DNA of 64,000 bases from Delphinus delphis (lineage: Eukaryota > Chordata > Mammalia > Artiodactyla > Delphinidae), in NCBI RefSeq assembly GCF_949987515.2, contig NC_082685.1:30024168-30088167 (forward strand), given 5' to 3'. A program made the translations under genes and the position numbers. The number at the start of each line of letters is the position of its first letter. The stretch's first letter is position 1. Of this stretch, positions 46,112-58,566 are shown in pieces. The notes under the pieces are model-generated. The model did not search any database. It was given only the letters and a program-made list of their open reading frames with translations, and was not told where the DNA came from.

Positions 46112-46490
46112 GGACTTCCCTGGTGGCGCAGTGGATTAGAATCTGCCTTTCAATGCAGGGGACATGGGTTCGAGCCCTGGTCCGGGAAGATCCCACATGC
46201 CGCAGAGCAACTAAGCCTGTGCACCACAACTACTGAGCCTGCGCTCTACAGCCCGTGAGCCACAACTACTGAGCCCGCAAGCCACAACTACTGAGCCCAC
46301 GTGCCACAACTACTAAAGCCTGCATGCCGAGAGCCCATGCTCCGCAACAAGAGAGGCCACCGCAATGAGAAGACCGCACACCGCAATGAAGAGTAGCCCC
46401 CACTCGCCGCAACTAGAGAAAAGCCCGCATGTAGCAACCAATATCCAACGCAGCCAAAAATAAATAACTAAAATAAATAAATTTAAAAGA
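46112..46490 (+). mobile_element. Long-type CHR SINE with internal tandem repeats (copy 4)
   Basis: It opens GGACTTCCCTGGTGGCGCAG with B box GGTTCGAGCCC, then has four CCACAACTACTGAGCC-like units (starts 46224, 46260, 46282, 46304; 22-bp period after the first). It ends with AGTAGCCCCCACTCGCCGCA, CCAACGCAGCCAAAAATAAA and an AAAT tail. The flanking duplication AAAAGTGCATTAGCT is perfect over 15 bp (46097-46111 and 46491-46505). At about 380 bp it is a longer subtype than the other copies. It abuts the MER5-like element. Confidence 0.94.
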
Positions 46491-46597
46491 AAAAGTGCAT
46501 TAGCTTTTGGAAGCTCAATATGGTACCATGATAGAGGAACATATTTAGAGAGTGCATTTAAATCTTATTATAAAAAGTGATTAAAAACAAAACTATA

Positions 46598-46826
46598 GGG
46601 CTTTCCTGGTGGCGCAGTAACCACCACCTGAGAGTCCGCCTGCCGATGCGGGGGACACAGGTTCGTGCCCCGGTCCAGGAGGATCCCACATGCCGCAGAG
46701 CGGCTGGGCCCGTGAGCCATGGCCACTGAGCCTGCGTGTCCGCAGCCTGTGCTCCGCAACAGGAGAGGCCACAGCAGCTAGAGGCCCGCGTACCACAAAA
46801 AAAAAAAAAAAAGAAAAAGAAAAAGA
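46598..46826 (+). mobile_element. CHR-type SINE (copy 5) with a small insertion in its 5' part
   Basis: GGGCTTTCCTGGTGGCGCAG is followed by an unexpected AACCACCACC where other copies read GTGGT, then TGAGAGTCCGCCTGCC, B box GGTTCGTGCCC and an (AAAAAG)n-type tail. The flanking duplication AAAACTATA (46589-46597 and 46827-46835) is short but exact. The altered segment falls just after the predicted polymerase III A box. Confidence 0.92.
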
Positions 46827-46835
46827 AAAACTATA

Positions 46836-47749
46836 AACAAAAATAAAATTTATAAAAAATGGCACAAGCATTGGGAAAAAAAAAACCGAAAACTCTTGAA
46901 GTGGAAATTCATCAGATTTCATTGTAAAGGGGAAAAGAAGTCACTGGTGCTATTTTAAAATCTACAACATTTCTGAAGTGAAATTCCAAGTTGTCTTTCA
47001 GTTTTTGTTTACAGTATTTTTAGATCTCCCTCTGCATGCGATGTTTTCTTTCAGACACACTGCCAACTTTTTGTATCTGTCATCTGGTTTCGAAAATGAA
47101 GTTTCTCATCATTTTTTAAGCATTTCACCATTTCAACTGTCACACTCATGCTTGGTACATCTGGAAGTTCCTCTGATAGGATGGATTTAGAATCTACATT
47201 TAAAAGCGTATCAAATAATTACCAATATTTAATTTCATGTTCCTTCAGAGAAAAAAAAAATCCATTAGAGGTTCTACAGCTCTTCTTCCATGCCAGCCCC
47301 TAAATTAAATTTCCTATTAAAAAGAATAGATTCTAGGACTTCTCAGGCTTCACATTTTCAAATTTAAATTCAAAAAAGCAGAAAGGAATGATATGGGATG
47401 AAGTGATTTATCCCTGGGGTCTGTTCTTTATGAGAATCACAAGGGGGAGAATCCTGTAAGTCAGGCTGGCATCCTCATCTTATTTTCTTTTGTGATTACA
47501 TACAGCTTTGGGGTGTTTATTTCAAGCGCCAGCCACTTATTTTTTTCCCTCCAGTACCAAGGTGTTCTTGATGACTGGGGTCCCGTTTTAATTATTTTTA
47601 ATAAAAATCATGTGGCACGCTTGAACTCTGATCGTGTTTCTCAAAAAGGTGCAAAATATTAAACTAAAGTACCCTTGCATTCCAAAAATTGTGATATGCC
47701 TCCAGAAAGTTACATGTCACATTTGAAAAGATCAGACTGTGAAGACTTT
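46836..47749. other. Unique sequence, nothing recognised
   Basis: No exon or repeat family was supported. Confidence 0.5.
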
Positions 47750-47995
47750 TAGGGATGGTAGCAAAGAGCACAAACTTGGGAGTCAACCTGTACAGGTATG
47801 AACTTAACTTGGTCACTTACTTGCTGTGTGACTTTGAGCAATTGTTAAGCTCTGTATGTGAGCTTTCTCATCTATAAAGTGGGCATAAGAATTGACGTCT
47901 TGAATTGCTGTTAGGGCAGATCCAAGAAGTCAGTGCATGTAAAGGGTCTAGCATGAGGCGTAATACATAATATCAAATACTTATTGATACTATTG
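47750..47995 (+). repeat. MIR SINE, sense strand
   Basis: GTAGCAAAGAGCACAAACTT, CTTACTTGCTGTGTGACTTT, GAGCAATTGTTAAGCTCTGT, CTCATCTATAAAGTGGGCAT and AAAGGGTCTAGCATGAGGCG form a nearly complete MIR. Confidence 0.92.
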
Positions 47996-49329
47996 GTTGA
48001 TGATGTGTCACTAACAGGATTATCTTGGAAATGGTGACTTGATTGGAAGTCCCTCCTGTGAGGGAAAAGTATTTTAATACTTTCTATCCTGGCATTAGCT
48101 AAATAGTTTATGGTGTTTTCCATAAACTTGTCAAAGTGAAAGATGGACACCTGATTGCACAAATAAGTGGGTGGGTCCAAGGAGATTCTAGGAGGGAGCT
48201 TTCTTGAGAACAGGAAGCACCACATTCCCAGCAATCATCCTTCCTACCCAAAGGGGCCCTCCAACCGCCTCCTCCCTTCCACATTCCATGCCACCAAAAC
48301 AAAACTACTCCTTCGTCAATCCACACATGAGTACGCGGAGGGGCTTCCAATGCGCAAGTATCTGTGGCCAACACACAGTTCTCTCCCGACTATTTTCTCC
48401 ACCTAATGGAGAAAGGGTGCCTTGTTACACCATATGGAATGGTTAATCTTGTATTAAAGCACCTACAGAATTTTAGCACATGTTATGCATCAAGTTAACT
48501 TAGTCATTTCACCTTTTTTCTTTTCAAATATATATTTAAATATATATTTAACACCATAATGTAAACATATACTCAAATATTCTATAATATACTCTAAGTA
48601 TTATAATACAAAGGAATACATTTTCATCTATTCCATTATTTATTTATTTCCTATATATTTATATATATGTATATATATATACTTCATAAAAACAGTGAAT
48701 GCTCATCGTAGAAAATATTTTGCATGGATATATGCACGGATATATATTCTAGCCATTAAATATATAGTAATACACACATGCAAAAATTTGATAGTCCACT
48801 AAACATATTTACTAGTGTTTATAGAAGTGGCAAGAGTAATAATCTTCTCTTCTCTTGAGTCCTAAACTAATTAAGAAGCACTCCAGAGCTGCACAGTATT
48901 GAATGGGAAAGCCTATGTTCCTACTCCTCTCTTGCCATAGAAAAGAGGAAACTTCCACGTCCCAGATGGAAAAGGCATCTAGTTCCAGAAACCAGTTCCA
49001 TGCCTTTCCAATCCCTTGGTTACTTCTCCTCAGGAGAGGAGGAGTTGCTCATTTGATTGGTGACAATGAAAAAAGGAAATGAACAAGGGGATTCCACTCT
49101 CCAGCCGCCATGACCAGGAGACCTGGCACTGCTTGGGTCTACCTGTGACTGCCTACCTGAGTTTCACTGGTGGAGGGGTTAAGTTCAAGGAGTACCAAAG
49201 AGTATTAGGGAGCTGCTATTTTAACCTCCATTATCTGGCTCTCCCTCTGCTGGTTTCTACCTTAGCTTGGGAATAGAATGGGGTTATTCTTTGTTCCTTC
49301 TTATGTTCTTTGTAAGACCCAGATCACTA
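47996..49329. other. Unique sequence with an AT-rich, ATAT-repeat region
   Basis: About 48525-48780 is dominated by TATATATTTA-type sequence and may be a decayed old LINE 3' end (AACAGTGAATGCTCATCGTA at 48691-48710), which I could not confirm. The overlapping open frames at 48108-48446 lie on both strands and match nothing. Confidence 0.4.
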
Positions 49330-49800
49330 TTCTATAATTTGCTTGTTGCCCCTTCACATATTGAGAATATTTTCCCGGTCATTAAATATTCCTTCTTCTA
49401 TACTATAGCACCATCTTTAACGGCTATTCAGCATTTCCTTTGTATGATGCTCCATACCTTACTGAACCAGTTCTCCTATTATTAGCTAATTGGGTTTTTA
49501 AAAATTAAGTTACTGTAAATAATACAAATATACAGTAATCTTTCTAAACTGTTCTGTTCATTTCCTGAGGATGAATTCTGAAATGAAGACTAGATGGATC
49601 AACATATATGAACATATATATATGTTATCTATCAACATATATGAACATATATTCAACATATATGAACATATATTCAACATATATCAACATTTGAATTTTT
49701 TTTAAATATACAGTGAGAAGTTGTCATCCAGAAAGATTGCATCATTTAATATTCCCTCCAGAAATAAATGAGAGTACCTGTTACCTTGTACCTGTACTAG
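49330..49800 (-). mobile_element. Ancient L1M-type fragment, antisense, with internal tandem expansion
   Basis: AAAATTAAGTTACTGTAAAT, TTTCCTGAGGATGAATTCTG, GTCATCCAGAAAGATTGCAT and ATTCCCTCCAGAAATAAATG then GAGAGTACCTGTTACC follow the antisense order of an old L1 3' region. A tandem array at 49600-49690 interrupts the place where the consensus has a short TATGAACAT-like phrase. Confidence 0.6.
49600..49690 (+). repeat. 21-bp tandem repeat
   Basis: Units of CAACATATATGAACATATAT begin at 49600, 49633, 49654 and 49675. The last full ones are spaced exactly 21 bases; the first is separated by a 12-base spacer. Confidence 0.9.
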
Positions 49801-51076
49801 AATAAAAGAACAGTATTAAAATAATTTGTCATATTTCATTTCCTGTGATTTGAAATGCTTTAGGTAGTGGAAAAGAGCCAGGTGCATCCTTTGTCTGGAA
49901 GGCACTGTTTTACTGTAGTTTGCCCAAGTGTGAAATGCCAGATTTCCTTAAATCAAGTTACCTAATCTCTTGACGTTACAAGTATTAGCATTTTAAAACC
50001 TGTTTTGAAATTAAGACAAAAGCAAACGTCATTGCTAATGTACATGTGGGGGGGGGGGTGGGAAACCATGGGAACCAGAAAAGGAATTAAAATGGCAATT
50101 AAGACTGAGATAGCAGAATAGAACCAGCAATGGGCCAGATGAGGATTGTAACTGGAACCAATCTGACAAGAAGTAAAAGCTGTTCCTTTGCATTTTTTCA
50201 TTTTCCGCACCTTTTGGTCACGCTTTAAGGAACGCTTGATAAATCTCCACTAGATTTCTGCTTCTCATAAAACTTAAAAACACCACAGGCAATTACAACT
50301 GCACACAAACACAGCTCAGTTCAGGCCACAGGATGGCACTCTGGGTGCACACAAGTGATGAAGTGTCACACTCCCCCTGGGAAAAAGACTCTCTGTCCCT
50401 TGGGAGGCTCAGATAGACACCACTTACAGCCCCAGGTGAAAAGTCCAGCACACCTCCACGGGAGGAGCTGATAGTGACTAACAGTACTGCGGTCCGAAGG
50501 CCCAGCTTCTCAGATGTGTTTTTTCCCACATGTCAATTGCTGGCCAGGGCCTCCCTACAAAGCTGACCTCCTAGCCTTCTCACTTCCTTGAAGGTTACAC
50601 TTGCAGAGAGCCAAAAATATTCTTTTCGCTTCAAGGGAAGCTGCTATATCCCTGAGATGAACACGTCGGGAAAGGTAACCACTTCCCTGCTTGTGGATCA
50701 CATGGTAAAAGCTTATTTCCACATCATTCATAGTTCCAAGTACCCAAGACAAAAGTGCTGTTTTTCTTTAAATATACTCCATTATATAGGAGTGAGGTTA
50801 ATGTGTTAAATGAGGTTGTGGGTAAATTATACAGAATCATTTTTCCCACATTTCTGGACCACTGAAGATGTCTTTGTTATCATAGTTATTACTATTGTCA
50901 TTTATCATTAAAATGTGATGTACAAAGAAAAGTATTCTTAAGCTTTAAATGTTAAGACTTCTGATATAATCACCAGAACATCCAAAGAAGACATAAAGGA
51001 TGCCGTAAGTGCTTGGCAGACAAAGTACACTTAACTACATCTTTAGTATAAATAATAGTAAAAAGAGTTAGATTAG
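49801..51076. other. Unique sequence, nothing recognised
   Basis: No exon or repeat family was supported. A G11 run lies at 50048-50058. Confidence 0.5.
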
Positions 51077-51089
51077 AATCACAATAGTG

Positions 51090-51298
51090 GGGCTTCCCTG
51101 GTGGCGCAGTGGTTGAGGGTCCGCCTGCCGATGCAGGGGACACAGGTTCGTGCCCCGGTTCGGGAAGATCCCACATGCCGCGGAGCAGCTGGGCCCGTGA
51201 GCCATGGCCGCTGAGCCTGCGCGTCCGGAGCCTGTGCTCCGCAACGGGAGAGGCCACAACAGTGAGACGCCCGCGTACCACAAAACAACAACAACAAA
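51090..51298 (+). mobile_element. CHR-type SINE (copy 6)
   Basis: The body is very well preserved (GGGCTTCCCTGGTGGCGCAG, B box GGTTCGTGCCC, GAAGATCCCACATGCCGCGG, GCCCGCGTACCAC), with a short ACAACAACAAAAA tail. The duplication AATCACAATAGTG is perfect over 13 bp (51077-51089 and 51299-51311). CpGs are still largely intact, so this is one of the youngest insertions here. Confidence 0.95.
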
Positions 51299-51311
51299 AA
51301 TCACAATAGTG

Positions 51312-52699
51312 ATTTTCACTGATGGAAAGAAAGAGGAAGGAGTTCCCAGGCAAAGACATAGGAGGGAGGATAATACGGAGACAGTGTGGGGACGAAGTGA
51401 ACTCCTGTCAAGGAATTACCAGAAAATAATTCAGTATTTCAAGCATGAGAAAATGACAGAAATCTCTGACTGCCAAGCTTTTTTTTAGATTTGTCCTAGA
51501 TATGGAATGAAGGTCTGTGAGCAGGGATGCTGTGCGATGGAGACACTGTTTTGAGATCAATCAGGTATCACTGCAGAGAAAGATTGGGTTAGGACAAAGG
51601 TAGAGGTGAAGAGGAGAGGCTGGAGACAGAGATATGTTAGAAGGAGACTGCAATTGACTAATGTAGCAGACAAGAGCGAGTACAGAGGACATGGAAAAAA
51701 ATCTGCAGCTCTGAGAGATACTGGGAGAAATATGGACTGTCCAGGCCAGGTGACCAAGTGGGACTAGCAGGGCAGCCTTCAACATCACATTTTCAGATAT
51801 CCCAGCATCTGAAAACATGACCCCCAATCCTTTCGGCTCACAACAATAATCCTCTGAGCTGATCTCCAAGGGCTCATTTTTCTTCTGCTGCTGTCCCCTC
51901 CAGTTCTCACCAGAATAATATTTTAGCAAGTGTCCTCAGTTCCCTTCTCCTGAATTTATTTGGTAAAACCCTGAATGCATCCAACTAGCCATCAGATTTT
52001 TTCCACCCCTGCTGCACTCATGCAGATTAACAACAATGGGGGTTATCCAACAAAACAGAATGGTGTAAGTATAAATTCCTGAGACAGGGCCTTAAATTGC
52101 CCCCCCAAATTTTACTACATTTCTCTGTTATGGTCCATCGCTACTCTCAGCAAGTCTGACAAGAGCATTTTCACATGCCCCTCCTTACTTCCATCTGATA
52201 ATCTTGCCTCATTCTCTTTAGGAACATTTAGAAACTGTGATATGGAAATTTCATCCCAGATCTAGAAACCTATTGGGTCTGCACCCATTTTTTCCTGCTC
52301 TATTATTACAATGGGAAAATTTTTCTTTCTCCCATGAAAGGCCAAAACTTTCACGTGTGCAGCCGATCTAGGCCCTGTTCCTTCTAAAAGATCTCTCTTG
52401 TGTAATTTTGGCCTCACATTTTATAATTGATACTTCCCATCCACACATAAACATGATCTCAAATATCCATTTATTTCATCATCAAAGGTTTAATGAGTAT
52501 CTACTATGTATCAGGTGTTTATGAGTCAGGGATATATGAATTTTTTAAAAAGACCCCCAAGATTCCACATTGTTGTAGAGTCTGCTAGTGGGAATTCTAG
52601 TCTCATTTCAAAACAAACAAAAAAATAAAACAATCCACTTAATGGACACACAGTCTTCTTCAGCTATCAACCATTACTCTGTTCCACTTCACAGAGAAA
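51312..52699. other. Mostly unique sequence
   Basis: No exon was found. About 52455-52530 (TAATGAGTATCTACTATGTA, TCAGGTGTTTATGAGTCAGG) resembles a small ancient MIR or L2-class piece. Confidence 0.45.
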
Positions 52700-53320
52700 T
52701 TTCTTCTAAGAGCTTTGTACCCACAGTGTCCCCACTTTGTCATCTTACAATCATTTTTCAAACCACGCCGATCTTGCTTCTGTTGCCATCGTTCCATTAA
52801 AACTGCTCCAGCTCAAGTTTCAAAAGATACCCATGTTGCCAATCCAACAAGTGTTCTTCAGTCCTCATCCTCTTCTCAGTGGCGCTGAACCATGTCATCA
52901 ATCTTTTCTTGTTGAAACACCCTTCTCCTGCCTTCTGTCATGCCACACCCTTGCTGGAATTCATTCGGTTCCTTGATTATACCACTGTATGTGATTCTCT
53001 CCATGCGTGTAATTCTCTTCGTCAGCCTGTCTGCTTCCTTGTGCTCTTCGGGACTCAGCTTAATTATCACTTCTTCCAAGAAGTCTTTCCTATCCAACCA
53101 ATCTAATGTGAACTCCAGTTTTTCTTTCATGTTACCCTATTCTTTGCCACCAGAGCCTTTGTCACAAAATTGTATAAGGATGTGCAAAATTTGTTTAAAA
53201 ACAAGATTTTTTTCTACCATTATAAATTGATTTTATATTACTAATCTTTCCAGTAATGCTATTATGTACAATTATATCCCTAATGCCTGGTATAAATAGT
53301 AGCTGAATGAATGAACTAGG
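52700..53320 (+). repeat. L2 LINE, 3' part, sense strand
   Basis: TTGCTTCTGTTGCCATCGTT, CTGGAATTCATTCGGTTCCT, GGACTCAGCTTAATTATCAC then TTCTTCCAAGAAGTCTTTCC, CTTTGCCACCAGAGCCTTTG, and CTAATGCCTGGTATAAATAG then AATGAATGAA follow L2 order over about 600 bp. Overlapping open frames here (52876-53230) are remnants or chance. Confidence 0.78.
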
Positions 53321-56300
53321 TATTTTGCTATCTTTATATTGTACCACGTTTGAGACTGAATGAGACAGAGTCAAAAATAACCCTTTGTCTTTCGGCATCA
53401 ATAATAAGGAAAATTTCGATGAAATTCATAGTGCAGGAAAATTTGGAAGTGGACTTGCTCTTGGAGAAAGACTGTGATTCATTTTGGGACACTGAGTTGA
53501 GCTGTTACTCAACATTTGAAGGAAATAAACAGCACACGGATGGAGCCATGTTTTAGTTAGACACAGTGGCTTCCTCTCCACCCCTGACCCACTGTACTGA
53601 AGCCATAACACTTAGTGGTTTGATCTCCCCTCCAGTAGTAAACTACTTATGTTACTCTCATTCTCCCTTGTCAAGGATTTGTTTGTGAACCCAGGTCTAA
53701 GCCAGTTGGTGTCTGACATTCAGTGACAATAGGAATTGGCCGGGAATGGGCATGGGGTCCAACTCCATGCAAGGAGACATGGGAAGGTTTCCTAAGACAT
53801 ATGGGAAAATCTTTCTTGTTCTAAGAGCAATAAGAAGAGATGCTCTCTCTCTCCTGCTAAACATGGGGGAGGAAGCACATAGCCCTCATTGCTACTGTCA
53901 AGGTACAGCCAAAGGAAAGCCATGCTTGGAATAAAGCCAATGTGTGGACAGCAAAACCAAAAGGTAGAAAGAACCTGGTTTCCTGATTATGTCATAAATG
54001 GCTAGGTTAACAAACCCTGAAGCCCCCTAACTGTTCTTTCCTGTTATGACCCAATAACCTATTAATAAGTTATTTGTAGCTGGATTGTTTTTTACCTTTT
54101 TCTTTTTTCAGCTGAGAATTTCTTAATTGTTACACATAAGGAAAGCGCTTGGGGGAATGGGTAGAAGTAAAACCAAGAAAACGGCAAGCTCACTCAATGA
54201 GTAACATCGTTAAAAAAAGCAGTGGGAGGAATCAAGCAACAACTACAGGTGGCCAAGCATTATATCTAAAGAAATGGTTAACAGTTAGAAAGAATAAATA
54301 TAAATAGGGACAAATAAGGCAAAAAAAAAAAAAAGGTCACCTACCATAGTCACTGAGTTATCTATCGTATTCTTTAGAGGAGTGATGCTGGTCATATTAT
54401 TCAATCACATCAGTACAACAGTACATGAGAGAAGCCCCAGTACCAGAAAACAAGAGCGTGTGAAAAAAGTTATTTCTAGGGAGAAACTTCAACAAAATTC
54501 CAATAAGGAATATCAAGGACAAGGTCATCGATTTATCCATGTACAAATAATACTTTACATGCATTTCTCAACCGTTCCACCATTTAGAGAGAGATGTCTT
54601 TTATTCCAGGGACTGTCCTAGTACTGGGTCCAGGCCACATGTCTGCCCTTAAATTGCCCACAGACTCCCAGTGGAGAGGCAGACTAGGAAAAGGTATACC
54701 ACAGTCTGCTTAATTCTGAGTTGAATGTAGGTACAAGTCCTGGCAATATGGCAACTACACAACTCATTAATGGAGGTGGCTAGGTAAAAAGTCCTGGGGA
54801 AATACTGCCTGCATGGTGTGTCTCAGGAAGAGGAGGAGTTGTCAGGCAAAGGAGAAAACAAACAAATAAACAAAACCGAGAAATGAGAGATGTATAACAT
54901 AGCTCTAGAGTCTGAAGTATGACTCTTGTGTCCCGACCTGGATTAAAGCTTTCTGGTGCTCTTATATATTGCCCCATCAATCTACAAAATGCCAATCAGC
55001 CCAGTTCAAATTAGAAAATAAATGAAAAGCGTCTACTTGCCATGGCATTCGACATTATCACTTACGGTTAGATGAGTGAAAATGACAAGAAACTCTTCAA
55101 AGATTCCTTCAAGATATCAGATCTTTTTGTATTCATTTTGAAAGGCAAATGACTCAGATCCCAATTTCTCTGGGATTTATTTCATCTGCTTGTAGGAAGA
55201 GCTGTAGATTCAGCCACGTAAGGGCATTGATCTATTTATGAGCCAAGTATGCAATTACTGCTGTCTAATTACATTTTATACACCTCAATACAATGTACAT
55301 GGTCCTCCAGAAAAGGCTTCTCTCAAAGAATATCTGATCATAAGCAAATAACTGTCTCTTATTTTCTAAAACAGAAATGGAAACAAGTGAAGCAACTTTT
55401 TAATCTGTGATCAAGTACACCTTTTCTTGATCAGTGGAGTGAGAGTCCAAACAACTTGACTATTTTTTATTCTTCACAGGCTTCTGATATGTTGATAAGT
55501 CCCAATTCTTACTATTTCATAAGCTCTCTGTCTTGTCCCTAGGTAGTCAGAAAGAAGGAAGGCCAGCTCGCCATTTTGTGAAAGGAAGTGTGCACTTTAC
55601 AAAGGTAGCTGCTCTGTGCATGCAAACATAACCATCATTGGCACAGAAAAAGAATTCCCTTGTAAATCTCAGTGACTAAAGAATTTACAGTCTCCCTCAA
55701 TAGCTAATTCTTGTCTTTAGCATACTCTAACTTTGGAGAAACTCTTCCTTAGATCTAATCCAAGCCTATCTTCATGGAGAATATCTTAATTTAGTCTCAG
55801 GGAAAAGCAGGAAATATACTGTGTGGCAAGATTTGAGGCATGATAACTAGGTCTTTGGGCCAAAAATATCTCTCCCACTGATATTCTCATATCTCATGGG
55901 ACCTGAAATCTATTGATTGTATGATACACCATTACTTTATAAAATGACTAAGTAATAAAAATGTTGGCAATCATCCTATGAACTAATGCTTTATCGCTTA
56001 CATTTTTTTGTACTTACTGAAAGAGCTCTTAAGACTTATTTAAATATAGATTTTAACTGTATAATCCCACTGTGGAAAATATAAACAAAATTCTTAACAC
56101 TTCCTCATATTCAGAATCCAACTCCTCTGAATTGTGGTTTTTTTTTTTTTTTTAACTGAGTCATAAATGTCTATGTTTTTCCACACATGAAAATTCTCTG
56201 TGCTGGAGAGTTGGTTATACAGCATTTCTTAAAATAATGTTCTGCTATCGTCTTGGTGATGTTCCTTCAAGCTGTTACATCCACTCTGCAAGTTTTGCTG

Positions 56301-58049
56301 TTGATGCTTTCTTGATCTTTGGAGAAGGTTTAAATGGAAGATTATCAGAAAACAACTATTTATTCCTTAAACGTCCACTAAACGAAACACCAAGTTGCTG
56401 CATTTCGATACAGACAACAATTAACTTTAACGTATATTACTGATATGCATGACTTGATTGAAATTTGCACCATGTTTGTACATGCACAGACAATGCCAAT
56501 GCCATTACAGTGGTCTCTGGCCAACAGTGACTCACTGTTGTCATCAATTGTTTCAGAGACGTTAAAATGTGAAAAAATATATGTTTTAAAATTAATGAAA
56601 TATGGATAATCCAAATAACTAAATAATACATTGATTAATTCACTCATTCAATCCTTAAAAATTATGTTGTGAGTGCTCACTGTGTGGCAATGGTAAGAGT
56701 CATGAACAGTTGAAGTGGATGGATTGGTTGCCCCAATCACGCACTTAGAAATTCATAGATCTGCAATTACATACGGTGACAGAGTTTACGACCTGATAGT
56801 AAACAGGGGTTCCCAGTTTCTCATAAAAAATCTGCTGATCAAGAAAAACCCCAGGAATTGCAAAAGAAAATGTGCTATTCAACCAAGATGCCTTATGCCC
56901 TTAAGAGGAGGGATAATAAGTGGAGAGGTTTCTGGAAACAAATAAGAGGTATGATTCTGAAATGATGCTTATGTAGGGCAGAGAAAGAACAGAGCAGACA
57001 CAAACTAAGGGGACCAAGGCATTCCTGCATTTGGACTGAGAAAAAGGCTAAACAAGCAGAGGTGGGCTGAGAGAGTCTGAGTGGGAGCAACAGGATTAAC
57101 ACCAGCCAGCCGGGACATGGAAAGATTCTTATTGAATCTGTACTTCCCTTTGACACCAGTGGGTCTACCCAGTGGGTGTTCTTCTGACTCCCATGGAATT
57201 CTCAAATTCAGAATTTGCTTGCCTGGATGTCAGGCTCTAGATCACTCAATCCCTACACTACGCACATCATCGGATTCAGCCCTCCTGCCTGCCTCTTGCT
57301 GTATGACACATTTCACCTCACAATCATCAAATAAAGCTCTTCAAAGGATCTTGGAAAATTTCTAAAACTTAATCTAAACATCAGATTGCTCTAAAAATAG
57401 GGAAACGGGCCCAGAAACAGAATGAAAATCGCCTAATGACACTCAGCTTTCTTTCTGTCATATATCCTCCTCTGACAATGAAGCAATTTGATTATCATAA
57501 CTCATGTCCTCCAGCCCCTGATTCAAGGATGGGTATCTCTGTCTCAGGCACTCCCAGACAGCTCCTTTTTGTTTCTACTAGGGATGATAGTAGATTCACA
57601 AGGAAGAAATAACTTCCCCGTTCTGTGGTTCACTGAGGTGAGCAGCTTAAAATGTGTACACACTCACACATGCAGAGACACATATAGGACTGACTCCTAT
57701 ACGTCAATCATTGTCTTGGCATTGGATGTATGAAAGGTGAAACAGTGATTCTCTTCCGCTCAGAGCTCTCGTGGCCTGGAGAGAAAGCAAGGCTTGCCAA
57801 GAGGTCATGTAATAATTAAGATGTGGACGAGGGAGGATGAGGTGCTTCCTCTGCTGAAAATACTCAAAGGTGATCTCAAGGAGGAGATGGCTGAGTAGAG
57901 ATACGACAGATCACTGGGCATTTGTGAGGTGGGAGAGTGGGGTGAACATCTATAGATTTTTACCTGTTTAGCCGCTCCCCTTCCTGCCTCTGATAATAGT
58001 AATGTCAATTACAATTTCCTGAGGGACCCCATCTGTCCCCGTGATTCAT
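53321..58049. other. Long unique block, nothing coding recognised
   Basis: An A14 run lies at 54321-54334 and a T16 run at 56138-56153. About 54990-55420 is AT-rich, non-repetitive and has homeodomain-like cores (GCAATTACTGC, CTAATTACAT), a possible conserved non-coding element. Many short open frames occur on both strands; none carries a recognisable domain or good splice context. Confidence 0.45.
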
Positions 58050-58445
58050 TCCACCTCTGAGTTAGGGCCATGTATGGGACCCAGGTCTCACCTATCAGAG
58101 CATCCCATGGCCTGACCACAAGATTAGTGTAGTGATAGATCGAAGACTTCAGCCAGACTAATGAGACTTGAATGCAGGACTTTTATTATAATAGGTGAGA
58201 AAGCAGCACTCTCTCTTTGTGCTGGAGTTGCCAATAGGCTAGACTGTAATTTGGAGCAGTTGGCAGCCCTTTTATAATCCTGAGGGTAGAGGAATTATAG
58301 AGGAAAGCAGAACTGACAGGCGGAGAGTGAGATCAATACCTGATAAAATCACTAAAATATCTGGATCCAGCTGTGCCTGAAGCTGTAATAAATTTACCTC
58401 AAACTTTTCAACTGTGTGAGTTGAGAGTTTTCCTTTTTCACTAAA
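58050..58445 (+). mobile_element. Possible ancient LTR fragment
   Basis: CTGGATCCAGCTGTGCCTGA then TAATAAATTTACCTCAAACT resembles the 3' part of a common old mammalian LTR (consensus of the type CTGGATCCAGCCGTGCCTGA). The left part is unclear and the boundaries are guesses. Confidence 0.35.
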
Positions 58446-58566
58446 GCCATATTGAATTGTATTCTGTTTTCTGCATTTAAAGGGCTCCTAATGCTGGGGT
58501 GGGTGGTGATGCATGTGAGAAAGACAGATCTTGAGGGGTCAAAGGGTGGAAGGTTAGGGGATGACA

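Noticed and set aside
46224..46320. Spaced repeats suggesting a CRISPR-like array
   Set aside because: The repeats are internal to a long CHR SINE, have no unique spacers of uniform length, and the genome is mammalian.
48108..48446. Overlapping plus- and minus-strand frames as a possible exon
   Set aside because: Both strands are open with no recognisable protein and no good splice sites; consistent with chance.
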